Shown piece by piece: positions 42,594 through 52,377 of a DNA stretch of 64,000 nucleotides. The position numbers and the translations under genes were made by a program. Source of the stretch: Betaproteobacteria bacterium LSUCC0117 (GTDB taxonomy: Bacteria; Pseudomonadota; Gammaproteobacteria; Burkholderiales; Burkholderiaceae_C); the NCBI GenBank assembly GCA_030441535.1, contig JAUJFZ010000002.1:186001-250000 (forward strand), in the 5' to 3' direction. The notes beneath the pieces were generated by a model. The model had not been told where the DNA came from. It worked only from the letters and a program-made list of their open reading frames with translations, and made no database searches. Each line of letters starts with the position of its first letter. Within the stretch, counting starts at the first letter, position 1.

Positions 42594-44246
42594 ATGTCAG
42601 GAAACACCGCCAACGCCGCATTGGTACCGCAACCTTTGGGTGACTGCGCCGAAATGGGCGAGCGCTTCAATTTCGCCCAACACCTGTTCACCATCAACGC
42701 CGGACGTGCCAGCAAAACGGCCGTGCGGTGCGACTTTGGCAGCCTGACCTATGGTGAGCTGAGCGATCATGCCAAACGATTCGCAGCGGGCGTGTTGGCC
42801 GCGGGTGTGCGCCGTGAAGACCGCTTGGTTATCTTCATGCAAGACGTCTCCCATTGGCCGGTCGCTTTTCTTGGCGCCATGTATGCCGGTGTCGTACCGG
42901 TTGCCATCAACACGCTGCTGACAGGGCCTGATCTGGCCTATATGTTGGCTAACAGCCAGGCGCGTGGCGTTGCGGTGTCCGGTGTATTGCTGCCAACGCT
43001 GCGCGAGGCCTTGGGGCTAAGTGATCACGCGGTCGCGAGTATTTTTGTGTCGCATCCGCAAACATGCCCGCCCGCTGGCACTGACACGGCAGGCGCCGAC
43101 ATGATGCAGGCGCTGCGCACAGAAGGTGTTGCAACCGTTGTCGATTTGGCAGACTGGCTCCAAACCCAAACGCCGCTGGCCCAAGCGGCAAATACAAGCC
43201 CAGATTCACCGGGTTTTTGGCTGTATTCATCAGGCTCGACGGGGCGTCCCAAGGGGACGGTACACAGCCACGCCAATCCCTACTGGACGGCGCAACACTA
43301 CGGCAAAGGTATCCTGAAAATACGCGAGGAGGATGTGTGCTTCTCCGCTGCAAAGTTGTTCTTTGCGTACGGGTTGGGTAATGCACTGACTTTCCCCTTT
43401 AGCGTTGGCGCATCCGTGGTGTTGATGGCCGAGCGCCCCACACCAGAAGCCGTCTTTAAGCGATGGGTCGACCAAAAGCCCACCATCTTTTTTGGCGCAC
43501 CAACGGGCTTTGCGGGCATGTTGGCTTCGCCCGCATTACCCAAACGCGAGGAGATCGCGTTGCGCTTGGCCTCCAGCGCAGGTGAGGCTTTGCCAGCCGA
43601 TTTAGGTGAACGTTTCACCGCGCACTACGGCGTCGAGATCGTTGATGGCATTGGCTCCACCGAGATGCTCCACATCTACCTTTCGAACTTGCCCAGCAAT
43701 GTCCGCTACGGTACCACCGGCTGGCCGGTGCCAGGTTACACCCTGTCCTTGCGGGCAGATGATGGCAGTGAAGTGCCTGATGGCGAGGTTGGCGATCTGT
43801 ACATCCAAGGCCAAAGCGCTGCTATGTATTACTGGGAAAACGTGGCGAAGTCGCGCGAAACGTTCCAAGGTGCGTGGGTCAAAAGTGGCGATAAATACGT
43901 GCGCAACGCCGATGGTACCTATACCTACGCGGGGCGCTCCGACGACATGCTCAAGGTGAGCGGCATATACGTTTCGCCCTTCGAGGTCGAGGCGACGTTG
44001 GTGCAGCACAGCGCCGTATTAGAGGCAGCCGTGATTGGCGTGCCAGACGAGAACGGCCTCACCCGTGTGAAGGCCTATGTGGTGCTGAAAGATGGTGCAG
44101 ACGTGACCTCAGAGGCCTTGCAGCTGTTCGTGAAAGAGCGCTTGGCACCTTACAAGTATCCGCGTCAAATTGAGTTCATTTCGGAACTTCCCAAGACTGC
44201 AACCGGCAAAATCCAACGTTTTCGTTTGCGCGCCGCCAACGCATGA
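42594..44246 (+). CDS. bclA: Benzoate-CoA ligase
   Basis: A 550-residue AMP-dependent ligase that activates benzoate to benzoyl-CoA. It has the P-loop-like ATP motif YSSGSTGRPKGTVHSH, the benzoate-ligase segment FFAYGLGNALTFPF, GIGSTEMLH, YAGRSDDMLKVSGIYVSPFEVE and the catalytic lysine near the end (KTATGKIQRFRLR). MSGNTANAALVPQPLG at 42594, with GGGAG upstream, is the natural start. Confidence 0.95.
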   Translation: MSGNTANAALVPQPLGDCAEMGERFNFAQHLFTINAGRASKTAVRCDFGSLTYGELSDHAKRFAAGVLAAGVRREDRLVIFMQDVSHWPVAFLGAMYAGVVPVAINTLLTGPDLAYMLANSQARGVAVSGVLLPTLREALGLSDHAVASIFVSHPQTCPPAGTDTAGADMMQALRTEGVATVVDLADWLQTQTPLAQAANTSPDSPGFWLYSSGSTGRPKGTVHSHANPYWTAQHYGKGILKIREEDVCFSAAKLFFAYGLGNALTFPFSVGASVVLMAERPTPEAVFKRWVDQKPTIFFGAPTGFAGMLASPALPKREEIALRLASSAGEALPADLGERFTAHYGVEIVDGIGSTEMLHIYLSNLPSNVRYGTTGWPVPGYTLSLRADDGSEVPDGEVGDLYIQGQSAAMYYWENVAKSRETFQGAWVKSGDKYVRNADGTYTYAGRSDDMLKVSGIYVSPFEVEATLVQHSAVLEAAVIGVPDENGLTRVKAYVVLKDGADVTSEALQLFVKERLAPYKYPRQIEFISELPKTATGKIQRFRLRAANA

Positions 44247-45091
44247 CCGCTTCGAATCAGGTACCTGAGTCGGCGCTCCCACGGGTACACCTCAAAGGGG
44301 TGGGGTACGGTGGTGAGGACGCGTGGGTGCCTGTCGCGCGCTACAACGCGGAAGCCGATGAGGCATCCAGCACCGCGCCATTGTTTGTGTTTTTGCACGA
44401 GGGCTTGGGTTGCATTGACATGTGGCGTGGCTTTCCGCAACGGGTGTGCGATGCGCTTGGGGTGGCGGGCTTGGCGTATTCCCGACCAGGTTATGGCTAT
44501 GCCACACCGCGTCCGGCCGGTGAGCAGTGGCCGTTGTCTTTCATGCACCACCAAGCGACGGTGGTCCTGCCGCAGTTGCTGCAGACCTGCGCGGTCGATG
44601 TGTCGCGTCGACCCGTTTACTTGGTGGGACATTCAGACGGTGCGAGCATTGCCCTGCGCGCGGCAGCGGAAGTGCCGCTGGCCTACGCAGGGGTGGTGGC
44701 GATTTCCTTGCACGTCTTCGTGGAAGCGGTCGGTCTTGAGAGCATTCGTGCCGCGCGCGTGGCGTTTGATGAAGGCTCATTTGCCCAACGCCTCGCTAAG
44801 TACCATCCCGACCCAGCCTCACCGTTTGATGGCTGGGCAGGTGTCTGGTTACACCCCGACTTTGAAGCGTGGCGAATGACCGATGCCACGCGTCACATCG
44901 TCGCGCCTATTCTGGCTGTTCAGGGCGTACAAGACCCCTATGGCACGGTTGCGCAGGTGGACGCGCTCCGCGCATCAGCCGTGCAATCCAGCCGTTTTGA
45001 AACGCTTTTGGTGCCATCGGGTGGACACGATCCGCACCGCGATGACCCTGACGCTGTCATTGCAGCCATGCGTGATTGGTTGCTGGTGTAA
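44243..45091 (+). CDS. Alpha/beta hydrolase of the benzoate cluster
   Basis: A 282-residue alpha/beta-hydrolase-fold protein. The nucleophile elbow is GHSDGAS (Ser near residue 134), the oxyanion-hole region is FVFLHEGLGCIDMW, and the catalytic histidine is in VPSGGHDPHRDD. It overlaps the ligase gene by four bases (ATGA), so translation is coupled. In other box clusters a related hydrolase or thioesterase accompanies the ligase and may rescue CoA from stalled benzoyl-CoA. Its substrate is not proven. Confidence 0.82.
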   Translation: MTASNQVPESALPRVHLKGVGYGGEDAWVPVARYNAEADEASSTAPLFVFLHEGLGCIDMWRGFPQRVCDALGVAGLAYSRPGYGYATPRPAGEQWPLSFMHHQATVVLPQLLQTCAVDVSRRPVYLVGHSDGASIALRAAAEVPLAYAGVVAISLHVFVEAVGLESIRAARVAFDEGSFAQRLAKYHPDPASPFDGWAGVWLHPDFEAWRMTDATRHIVAPILAVQGVQDPYGTVAQVDALRASAVQSSRFETLLVPSGGHDPHRDDPDAVIAAMRDWLLV

Positions 45092-45135
45092 AGTTCCCCC
45101 TTGGCCTGAAAAGGCCCACCACCAAAGGACACTTC

Positions 45136-46545
45136 GTGAATTCGCCGATCGCTAACGCTCACCCAACTGCCACTGAATCCACCAACGCACCGTTTGATTT
45201 GGTGGTCATCGGCGGTGGCTCTGGCGGGGTGGCATCAGCCCGTCGTGCCGCCGCACATGGCGCGAAAGTCGCTTTGATCGAAAAAGACCGCCTAGGCGGC
45301 ACCTGTGTCATTCGCGGTTGTGTACCTAAAAAACTGATGATGTACGCCGCCAAATTCGGTCGTGAGCTGGCGGAAGCCGCGCCCTACGGCTGGACGGTGG
45401 ACAACGCGCAATTCAGTTTGGCCACTTGGCAAGCGAACAAGCGGGTCGAGATTGACCGGCTGGAGGGCATCTACAACCGCATGCTTGAGAACAGCGCCGT
45501 GGTGGTTTACCGCGGTAACGCATCGATCCGTGATGGCCGTACCGTAATGGTTGACGATGTGACGGAGATCCACGCCAAGCGCATCTTGATCGCAACGGGT
45601 GCGCGCGCGAATCGCCACGCCGTTCCGGGTATTGAGCAAGCGATGACCTCCGATGACCTGTTGGATTTATCGGTACTTCCCAAGCGGTTGGGTGTTTTGG
45701 GCGCGGGTTACATCGCGCTAGAGTTCGCCAGCATCATGCAAGGTCTGGGTTCAGAGGTCACGGTTTTTTATCGTGACCAACTGCCGTTGCGTGGCTTTGA
45801 TAGGGGCATGCGAGCCAAATTGGCTGATGCTTTGGTCGCACAGGGCGTGTGCCTGATGCCAGGCAGCGCCATGCGCAGTGTTGAAAAGCAGGACCACGCC
45901 ACCGTGGTGTTCGCGGGTGATACCGCATTTGAATTTGATGCCGTTTTGAATGCAACAGGGCGCAGCCCCAACGTCCACGGTTTGGGCTTAGAGGCGCTGG
46001 GCGTCGCCTTGGCTTCCGATGGTGCCATTGCGGTCAACGAGTGGAGCGAGACCAGCGTGCCAAACGTCTACGCCGTGGGCGACGTGACAAACCGCATGGC
46101 CCTCACCCCAGTTGCGATTGCCGAGGGACGCGCGCTGGTCGACAACTTGTTTACCGGAACGCAGCGAACGGTGAACCACGCGTCCGTGGCCACAGCGACC
46201 TTCACCATGCCCCCCTTAAGTACTGTGGGCCTGACCGAAGAGGCAGCCGCCGAGCAGTATGGCGCTTTGCGCATTTATGAAACTGAGTTCCGTCCCATGA
46301 AGGTGGCCTTTGCGGGGGGTACATCGAAAACTGCGATAAAGGTCATCGTTGATGACGCTTCTGATCGGGTTCTGGGCGTGCACATGCTGGGCGATGACTC
46401 ACCTGAGATCATTCAGGCGCTTGCCGTTGCGGTCACGATGGGGGCAACCAAAGCCGATCTTGATCGCACCATCGCAGTCCACCCGACAACCGCAGAGGAG
46501 TTGGTGTTGTTGCGCGAGGTCTCAAGGCGCGTGACACGCGCTTAA
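45136..46545 (+). CDS. gor: Glutathione-disulfide reductase
   Basis: A 469-residue FAD-dependent pyridine-nucleotide-disulfide oxidoreductase that reduces GSSG with NADPH. The FAD motif GGGSGGVASARRAAAHG is at residues 27-43, the redox pair is in GGTCVIRGCVPKK, and the NADPH motif is LGAGYIALEFASIMQ. The C-terminal HPTTAEE carries the active-site histidine. The GTG start at 45136 follows AAAGGA and fits the family better than an upstream GTG at 45076. It follows the hydrolase gene on the same strand, but no known link to benzoate. Confidence 0.9.
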   Translation: MNSPIANAHPTATESTNAPFDLVVIGGGSGGVASARRAAAHGAKVALIEKDRLGGTCVIRGCVPKKLMMYAAKFGRELAEAAPYGWTVDNAQFSLATWQANKRVEIDRLEGIYNRMLENSAVVVYRGNASIRDGRTVMVDDVTEIHAKRILIATGARANRHAVPGIEQAMTSDDLLDLSVLPKRLGVLGAGYIALEFASIMQGLGSEVTVFYRDQLPLRGFDRGMRAKLADALVAQGVCLMPGSAMRSVEKQDHATVVFAGDTAFEFDAVLNATGRSPNVHGLGLEALGVALASDGAIAVNEWSETSVPNVYAVGDVTNRMALTPVAIAEGRALVDNLFTGTQRTVNHASVATATFTMPPLSTVGLTEEAAAEQYGALRIYETEFRPMKVAFAGGTSKTAIKVIVDDASDRVLGVHMLGDDSPEIIQALAVAVTMGATKADLDRTIAVHPTTAEELVLLREVSRRVTRA

Positions 46546-46962
46546 CGTCACCGCTTGAATCGGCGGCAAGCCGGGGAGCCAATCAGCTAGAGGGCGACAC
46601 CGCTCGCCCACGCACAGCTTGGCTTGTGCGGTGAACGGGCTGTGGCTCAGGGTCACGCTGGATAAGTCTTGGTTGACGGGGTATTCATAGCCGCCGTTAC
46701 GAAAAACAGCGTTGTCCGGAATTTCCATGCCGGCGCCGCTGGCCTCAATACGCGCACGCAGCAACCGGAGATGGAGTTGGGGCGCAGCAACCACTTCCCA
46801 ATGTTCAAGCCACTGGGTTTTCTCGATCGAATGGGTCCACTCTAGGCTGAACGCGCGGGCTTCATGGACGAACGGAATATACGCACTCAGCGGCGCGTCC
46901 TGCGGACCAACGCTGGTCAGACACAGAGCGAGCGCACCAGCTGCGATGGCCCCTATCGCCAT
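46522..46962 (-). CDS. DUF1850 protein
   Basis: A 146-residue protein beginning with a hydrophobic segment (MAIGAIAAGALALCLTSVG). It has FSLEWTHSIEKTQWLEHW, the hallmark of DUF1850 proteins (the WxHSVEK motif). These are encoded next to TAXI-type TRAP transporters and may be accessory factors of that transport. Its start is 3 nt after the TRAP permease stop and it overlaps gor's 3' end by 24 nt. Confidence 0.85.
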   Translation of the reverse strand: MAIGAIAAGALALCLTSVGPQDAPLSAYIPFVHEARAFSLEWTHSIEKTQWLEHWEVVAAPQLHLRLLRARIEASGAGMEIPDNAVFRNGGYEYPVNQDLSSVTLSHSPFTAQAKLCVGERCRPLADWLPGLPPIQAVTLSACHAP

Positions 46963-46965
46963 CGG

Positions 46966-48969
46966 TCAGGTGGCATGGCGCACGCGGTGTCGCCACATGT
47001 GCTGCCCCATGAACGCAGCGGCCAGCGCCAGTCCGATCTCATCTGTGATTGGCAGTGCAACGACCAACATGGCTGCCGCCACCAACGCCATAACCCGCTC
47101 AACCATTCCCATCGGTGCGCGCCAGTAGCCGCTGGCAAACATACCCCACAGCCCAATCGCGACCAGCGCTTTGAAGATGATGTAGACGACTGCCACGATA
47201 CTGGGGTCACCCTGCAGCATCAGCGCGGGTGAGTAAACCGCCATGTAGGGAATGACAAAACCAGCAAACGCCACTTTGACCGCTTGGATACTGATCTTCA
47301 GCCCCGTTTCCTTGGCGATCGGTGCGGCAGCAAAACAAGCCAGTGCGACGGGTGGGGTGAGGTCCGCCAAGATGCCAAAATAGAACACGAACATGTGGCT
47401 GACAAGCAGCGGCACACCCAGCTCAAGAAGCGCGGGGGCAGCCAGCGCACTGGTGATGATGTAGTTTGGAATCGTGGGAATGCCCATACCCAAAATCAAA
47501 CACACGAGCATGGTCAGTAACAGGCTTAAAAACAAACTGGTTTCACCCAAACTGATGATGGCGTTGGCGAAGGTCGTTGCGGCACCGGTGAGGGTCAATA
47601 CCCCAATGATGACGCCTACCAAAGCGCAGGCCACGCCAACTGGCAGGGCATGGCGCGCGCCGTTGGCCAAGGCCGCGATGCTGAGCTTCAATGCGCCGCC
47701 TTGACGCATCGCCATCAGCACAAACGCCAACAGGGCAATGGTTCCCAACAGCGCACCCGCGCCGATTTTGAAGAAGCCAGCGGCTAACAACCCCAACACC
47801 AGCCACAGGGCGACCCGCATTGGCGTGCGTGGTAATTTGAGAGCAACGGCAGCGCCCAAAATCAAAATAACGGTGAGGAATAAACCCACGGTTCCCGCAA
47901 ACAAGGGCGTGTAGCCGCTAAAGAGCAGGCCCACCAGCATCATCAAGGGACCCAAGAGGTACCAGCGATCGCGTACCGCGACCCATGGGTCAGGACATTC
48001 TTCTTTTGGCAAACCTTTGAGGCCTGAACGTGCGGCCTCCAAATGAACCATCCAAAACGCAGTAACGAAATACAAAATGGCTGGCACCAACGCGGCGATA
48101 CACACATCCAGGTAGGGCAGATCAAGGGTTTCCGCCATGATGAAGGCGACGGCACCCATGACAGGGGGCATGATTTGACCGCCCATGCTGGCCGTCGATT
48201 CCACACCGCCCGCGAACGCGGGTGAAAAACCAAAGCGCTTCATGAGCGGGATGGTGAACTGACCCGTGGTGACCACGTTGGCAACGCCTGAGCCGTTGAT
48301 GGTGCCCATCAAGCCGGAGCTCACCACAGCGACTTTGGCGGGCCCGCCGCGCGTGTGGCCGACCGTACCCATGGCGAAATCGGTAAACAAGGTAATCATG
48401 CCGGCGCTCTCTAAGAACGCACCGAACAAGATGAACAGGAAGATGTAGCTGCTGCTCACATAGGTGGGGACGCCGTAAATGCCCTCGGTACCAAATGCGA
48501 GTTGTTCAATGATTTGGTCGAAACCGTATCCCCGATGACCCAGCGGTTGAGGCAGGTACTCGCCGAACAAGGCATAAGCCAAAAAGGTGGCGCAAATGGC
48601 AGGTAACGCCCATCCCATGAGCCGCCGTGCGCTATCAAAAACCGCATACAGAGCGACTACGCCAATTACTTTGTCAAGGTCGTTCAGGTCCCCTGAGCGG
48701 AAAATTAATTCGCCCTCAAACACCCACTGGTAAAAACCAGTCCCCATGGTGGCGATGCCCAAAATGACCGACCAGTATCTGAATCGGCCAGGGACCATCA
48801 GCATCACCAACAACACCAAAAAACCAACGTGCAACGCTCGGACGATTTGTGTCCCGATCGGATTGAACGTTGCGGTGTAGACCTGGAACAGCGAGAAAAC
48901 CAAGGCAATCAGGAAAATCGCCTTGTCGCGTGCGCTGCCAGAGAAGCGCCATTCGTTGGAGTTCAGCAT
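46966..48969 (-). CDS. TRAP transporter fused permease (4TM+12TM)
   Basis: A 667-residue inner-membrane protein with about 18 hydrophobic segments, fusing the small and the large permease of TRAP systems as usual for TAXI types. The motif AFLESAGMITLFTDFAMGTVGHTRGGPAKVAVVSSGLMGTINGS and the second-half GMGIPTIPNYIITSALAAPALLELG are typical. It moves substrate with Na+ or H+ and a TAXI binding protein. MLNSNEWRFSGS at 48969 is the likely start. Confidence 0.92.
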   Translation of the reverse strand: MLNSNEWRFSGSARDKAIFLIALVFSLFQVYTATFNPIGTQIVRALHVGFLVLLVMLMVPGRFRYWSVILGIATMGTGFYQWVFEGELIFRSGDLNDLDKVIGVVALYAVFDSARRLMGWALPAICATFLAYALFGEYLPQPLGHRGYGFDQIIEQLAFGTEGIYGVPTYVSSSYIFLFILFGAFLESAGMITLFTDFAMGTVGHTRGGPAKVAVVSSGLMGTINGSGVANVVTTGQFTIPLMKRFGFSPAFAGGVESTASMGGQIMPPVMGAVAFIMAETLDLPYLDVCIAALVPAILYFVTAFWMVHLEAARSGLKGLPKEECPDPWVAVRDRWYLLGPLMMLVGLLFSGYTPLFAGTVGLFLTVILILGAAVALKLPRTPMRVALWLVLGLLAAGFFKIGAGALLGTIALLAFVLMAMRQGGALKLSIAALANGARHALPVGVACALVGVIIGVLTLTGAATTFANAIISLGETSLFLSLLLTMLVCLILGMGIPTIPNYIITSALAAPALLELGVPLLVSHMFVFYFGILADLTPPVALACFAAAPIAKETGLKISIQAVKVAFAGFVIPYMAVYSPALMLQGDPSIVAVVYIIFKALVAIGLWGMFASGYWRAPMGMVERVMALVAAAMLVVALPITDEIGLALAAAFMGQHMWRHRVRHAT

Positions 48970-48997
48970 GGTGTTTTTATAAGGGGGTGGGTGCAAA

Positions 48998-49025
48998 AAG
49001 AAAAGCGCTATTCAGCGCTTTTCTT
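48998..49025 (-). terminator. Hairpin between TAXI and TRAP permease genes
   Basis: AAGAAAAGCGCT and AGCGCTTTTCTT pair around ATTC (48998-49009, 49014-49025), perfect over 12 bp. On the minus strand it is U-rich at its end. It lies about 20 nt before the permease start and would reduce permease relative to binding-protein expression. Confidence 0.7.
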
Positions 49026-49044
49026 CTGGGGCAGGCTTGACGCC

Positions 49045-49998
49045 TTATTTCATCAAACCAGCTTCGCGGTAGTAACGCTCAGCACCGGGGTGCAATGGCA
49101 CAGGCACGCCAACAGATGCTGTCTTGGGGTCAATTGCTTTGGCTGCGTTGTGCGCGGCTTGCAGTTGGCCGAGTTCAGTGAACAGCGTTTTGGTCATCAG
49201 GTAAGCGTCATCATCAGTCACGCCGGAATGCGTCACCAAGATGTTGCGGATCGCTGCAGTTGGAACCGCCTCAGTTTGGCCGTTGTAGGTGTTGGCAGGA
49301 ATCGTATTCGCCTGGTAGGCGGGGTCACCCACCTTGGCAATCACGTCAGCGCCGATGGCAACGAGGCGGATGTCGATGCTGGCAGAGAGGTCTTTAACCG
49401 CTGCAACGCCCAAGCCGGCAGAGATCAGTGTGGCATCCAATTGGCGGTTCTTCATGAGTTCAACGCTTTGCCCAAAAGACACGTACTCCACCTTGGCGAA
49501 GTCGTCGTAGGTCATGCCAGCTGCTTTGAAAAGCGCACGGGCGTTCAACTCGGTTCCGCTCTTGGGAGAGCCGACTGCAACGCGCTTGCCCTTGAGATCA
49601 CCCAATGACTTGATGCCTGAATCAGCGCTGGCAACGATTTGGATGTAGTTGGGGTAGATACCCGCAATACCGCGCAGCTTGTCCAGTTTCTTGGGGAAAC
49701 CGCCGTCCGCTTCGCCTTTCCAAGCGTTGGACACGGCGTCACCCAATGCGAATGCGATCTCGCCGCGGCCGCTCTGCAGCAGGTTGAGGTTCTCGGCACT
49801 TGCCTTGGTGGATTGCACCGTGACCTTGGCTTTCGGCATGGCATCGCCGTATACCTTTGACAGGGCTGTGCCCAGTGGGAAATAAACGCCGCTGGTACCG
49901 CCGGTCAGGACGTTCACGAAGTCGGCTGATTGTGCGGTTGTGGCCAATGAGCCCAAACCGAGTGCGGCACACAGTGCCAGTTTTGATGCAATTTTCAT
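49045..49998 (-). CDS. TAXI-family TRAP substrate-binding protein
   Basis: A 317-residue periplasmic binding protein. The signal peptide MKIASKLALCAALGLGSLATTAQS is followed by ADFVNVLTGGTSGVYFPLG, the TAXI family N-terminal motif. Further on are GSPKSGTELNARALFKAAG and VFTELGQLQAAH-type segments. The frame is open 41 codons upstream, but the signal peptide fixes the start at 49998. Ligand unknown; glutamate is known for one TAXI protein, so an acidic compound is plausible. Confidence 0.93.
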   Translation of the reverse strand: MKIASKLALCAALGLGSLATTAQSADFVNVLTGGTSGVYFPLGTALSKVYGDAMPKAKVTVQSTKASAENLNLLQSGRGEIAFALGDAVSNAWKGEADGGFPKKLDKLRGIAGIYPNYIQIVASADSGIKSLGDLKGKRVAVGSPKSGTELNARALFKAAGMTYDDFAKVEYVSFGQSVELMKNRQLDATLISAGLGVAAVKDLSASIDIRLVAIGADVIAKVGDPAYQANTIPANTYNGQTEAVPTAAIRNILVTHSGVTDDDAYLMTKTLFTELGQLQAAHNAAKAIDPKTASVGVPVPLHPGAERYYREAGLMK

Positions 49999-50140
49999 AA
50001 AGTCTCCATGCTGTTTTAAAAATAACCAACACGAAATATATATCGTGGCGGGGCGTTCTACAACTTGGGGTGCAAAAGTTGGGTTTTCCCTAGGTGTATA
50101 GCCCATTGCGCTAACTGACACCTTGGTGACTCATTGCAAC

Positions 50141-51124
50141 TCAGGTGACCGCACTGTTATCAGCGCTTTTGAACAGACGCAACAGCGTGCGCTGAATGGC
50201 TTCGCTGTCTCTGAGCCCCGTGGAGGGGGCATGCAGCGCGGTGTTTACAAAATCGGTGACCATGCGGGTGTAGGCGTTGCAGGGTTCAAAGTGGTGTGTC
50301 TGGGCTTCGTGATGGAGGCCGCCGTTGGGCGACCACGTAGCCGTTGCCCGCACCGGGTTAACGGCGTTGCCATTGACAGGATTGAAGGGCGCATGCAAGT
50401 GCGCCCAACCGGTGGTGCCAGCTACGTGCACCGACTGGCTTTTAGCCGTTTGCATCGACACCGCAAATTGCAAGCATGCGCTGTGCGTGGTCGCCGTCGC
50501 ATCCCAGCGCAACCAACCTTGGCTGAGGATATCCACGCCCCACTCTGGGTGTCGCTCGACGTGTAAACCGCAGGTATCGGGCGCACGCCCCAATAGCCAG
50601 TGGCCGGCAAACACGGCGTAGCAGCCGATATCCCATAGCGCTCCACCGCCCATATCTGGGCGGTTACGGATGTTGTCGGGATTTTGATTGTCGTAATTGA
50701 ACACCACCTGCACCTGGCGCACATCGCCCAGCGGCTGTGTGGCGAGCCATTGCCATTGCGGGTGGTGCCGCACCATAAAGCCTTCCATGAAACAGCGGCC
50801 CGAGGCCGTCATGGCGTCACGAATGGCCGTCGCCTCTTCTGTTGTGAGGGCATACGGTTTTTCGCACAGGACGTGCTTACCCGCACGCAGTGCGGCAACT
50901 GACCAGTGGGCATGCAAGTGGTTGGGCAGCGCGATGTAGACCGCATCGACCGCGGGGTCGGCGATCACGCCCTCGTAGCTGGTCCACTGCATGGCGGGTG
51001 CGCCTGGCCACGGGTTTGCGGGCCCGCGACTGCCAATCGTGGTGACGGGGTAACCCGCCTCAAGGATGGCGGGGATGACTTGGGTGCGGGCAATTTTTGC
51101 ATTGCCCAAAACGCCAAAACGCAT
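50141..51124 (-). CDS. Gfo/Idh/MocA-family oxidoreductase (1)
   Basis: A 327-residue NAD(P)-dependent oxidoreductase. The N-terminal Rossmann motif is FGVLGNAKIARTQVIPAIL, followed by VDAVYIALPNHLHAHWSVAALRAGKHVLCEKPYAL, in which the EKP lysine is the usual catalytic base. The substrate is probably a sugar or sugar acid; it resembles dTDP-type or glucose-fructose oxidoreductase relatives only in general. It is the last of three genes (oxidoreductase, epimerase, oxidoreductase) transcribed on the minus strand. Confidence 0.87.
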   Translation of the reverse strand: MRFGVLGNAKIARTQVIPAILEAGYPVTTIGSRGPANPWPGAPAMQWTSYEGVIADPAVDAVYIALPNHLHAHWSVAALRAGKHVLCEKPYALTTEEATAIRDAMTASGRCFMEGFMVRHHPQWQWLATQPLGDVRQVQVVFNYDNQNPDNIRNRPDMGGGALWDIGCYAVFAGHWLLGRAPDTCGLHVERHPEWGVDILSQGWLRWDATATTHSACLQFAVSMQTAKSQSVHVAGTTGWAHLHAPFNPVNGNAVNPVRATATWSPNGGLHHEAQTHHFEPCNAYTRMVTDFVNTALHAPSTGLRDSEAIQRTLLRLFKSADNSAVT

Positions 51125-51138
51125 ACGGCTGTCCTGTG

Positions 51139-52377
51139 TCAGGCCTGTAAGCCACCGACACGCAAGACGTCCCAGCAGGCGCCCATGGTGTGGTAGTCGA
51201 CTTTACCGGCGGGTGATTTGGTGTTCTCTAGCTTTTGGCCGTGGGCATCAACAATGCGGTACCAAGCGCCGTGTGTGTGGTCAACGAGATGACGCCACGC
51301 CCAATCCCATGTATCTTGGTATTGCTGCAGATAGCGGCTGTCGTTCGTTGCACGCCACAACCGCCAGGCGCTGGCGAACGATTCGGCCTGCACCCAGAAA
51401 TACTTGTCGCTGTCACAGACGGTGCCATCGGGGGCATAGCCGTACACCAACCCGCCGTGCTCGCGGTCCCAGCCAAACGCAAACGCGGCATCGTGCAGGT
51501 GCCGGGCCGTGGTGAGCCACTGGCTGTCTGGGACGTGGTGGTGGATCTGCATCAGCAGCTTCGACCATTCAGTCTGGTGTCCGGTTTGGTAGCCCCACGG
51601 TTTGAAAATATCGCCCGGGTTGTCTTTGTTGTAATGCCAGTCCGGCTGCCAATCGACTTGATAGTGCTCCCAGATCTGCCCCACGCATTGGCCCGCTGCA
51701 GCAGCGGTGGGTTGTTTGACCAACCTTTGCGTGAATGTCTTGACCAGCGTGATGGCGCGATCAAGGTATATCGGGTCCTCGGTTGCTTCAAACGCTGCCA
51801 AGCACGCTTCGCACATGTGCATGTTGGCGTTTTGGCCACGGTAGGAATTGAGGACCCCGTCGGGGCTGCACTCGTCGGCGTAGGCGCCTTGTTGGCTGTC
51901 ATAAAAGACCGCGTTCATGCGGTCGAAAACAGCGCGTACATCAGATGCATTGCACAGGTCCGCACGCAGTGCCCATGACTTGGCCAACAGCACAAAGGCT
52001 TGGCCGTAGGCCATTATCCGACCGTCTTCTGGTCGGCGGTCGCTCAGAGTCCAAACATAGTCACCGTGGGCGTTTTTGAATCGCTCATCCAGCTCCGCCA
52101 GTGCGTGTTGCGCCCATTGGCGATAGGCCTCATCTTGGGTGTGCTGCCAAGCTTGCACCCAGTTAAAAACGAAGCGCGTCGCGCTGACCAAGTGCCGGTG
52201 TGTGCGGTTGTAGACCGTCCCGTCGTCTTGGTAATAGTGAAAAAAACCGCCCTGTGCGTCAAACGCGATCGGACGGTAAAAGTTCAATATGTCGGTCACA
52301 TGATCTTTTAAAAACGTGGCTGAAGCATAATCGGGTTGGGGTGCAGCAGCTAACTTGGGTTTTATCATTTCACCCAT
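51139..52377 (-). CDS. AGE-family epimerase/isomerase
   Basis: A 412-residue N-acylglucosamine 2-epimerase-like enzyme (PF07221, alpha6/alpha6 barrel). Segments are NFYRPIAFDAQGGFFHYYQDDGTVYNRTHRHLVSATRFVFNW, RGQNANMHMCEACLAAFEAT and EHYQVDWQPDWHYN, including histidines typical of the family active site. Relatives interconvert glucose, mannose, fructose or sulfoquinovose derivatives. MGEMIKPKLAA at 52377 is used because GAGGTG precedes it; the overlap with the next gene's stop is 8 nt. Confidence 0.88.
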   Translation of the reverse strand: MGEMIKPKLAAAPQPDYASATFLKDHVTDILNFYRPIAFDAQGGFFHYYQDDGTVYNRTHRHLVSATRFVFNWVQAWQHTQDEAYRQWAQHALAELDERFKNAHGDYVWTLSDRRPEDGRIMAYGQAFVLLAKSWALRADLCNASDVRAVFDRMNAVFYDSQQGAYADECSPDGVLNSYRGQNANMHMCEACLAAFEATEDPIYLDRAITLVKTFTQRLVKQPTAAAAGQCVGQIWEHYQVDWQPDWHYNKDNPGDIFKPWGYQTGHQTEWSKLLMQIHHHVPDSQWLTTARHLHDAAFAFGWDREHGGLVYGYAPDGTVCDSDKYFWVQAESFASAWRLWRATNDSRYLQQYQDTWDWAWRHLVDHTHGAWYRIVDAHGQKLENTKSPAGKVDYHTMGACWDVLRVGGLQA

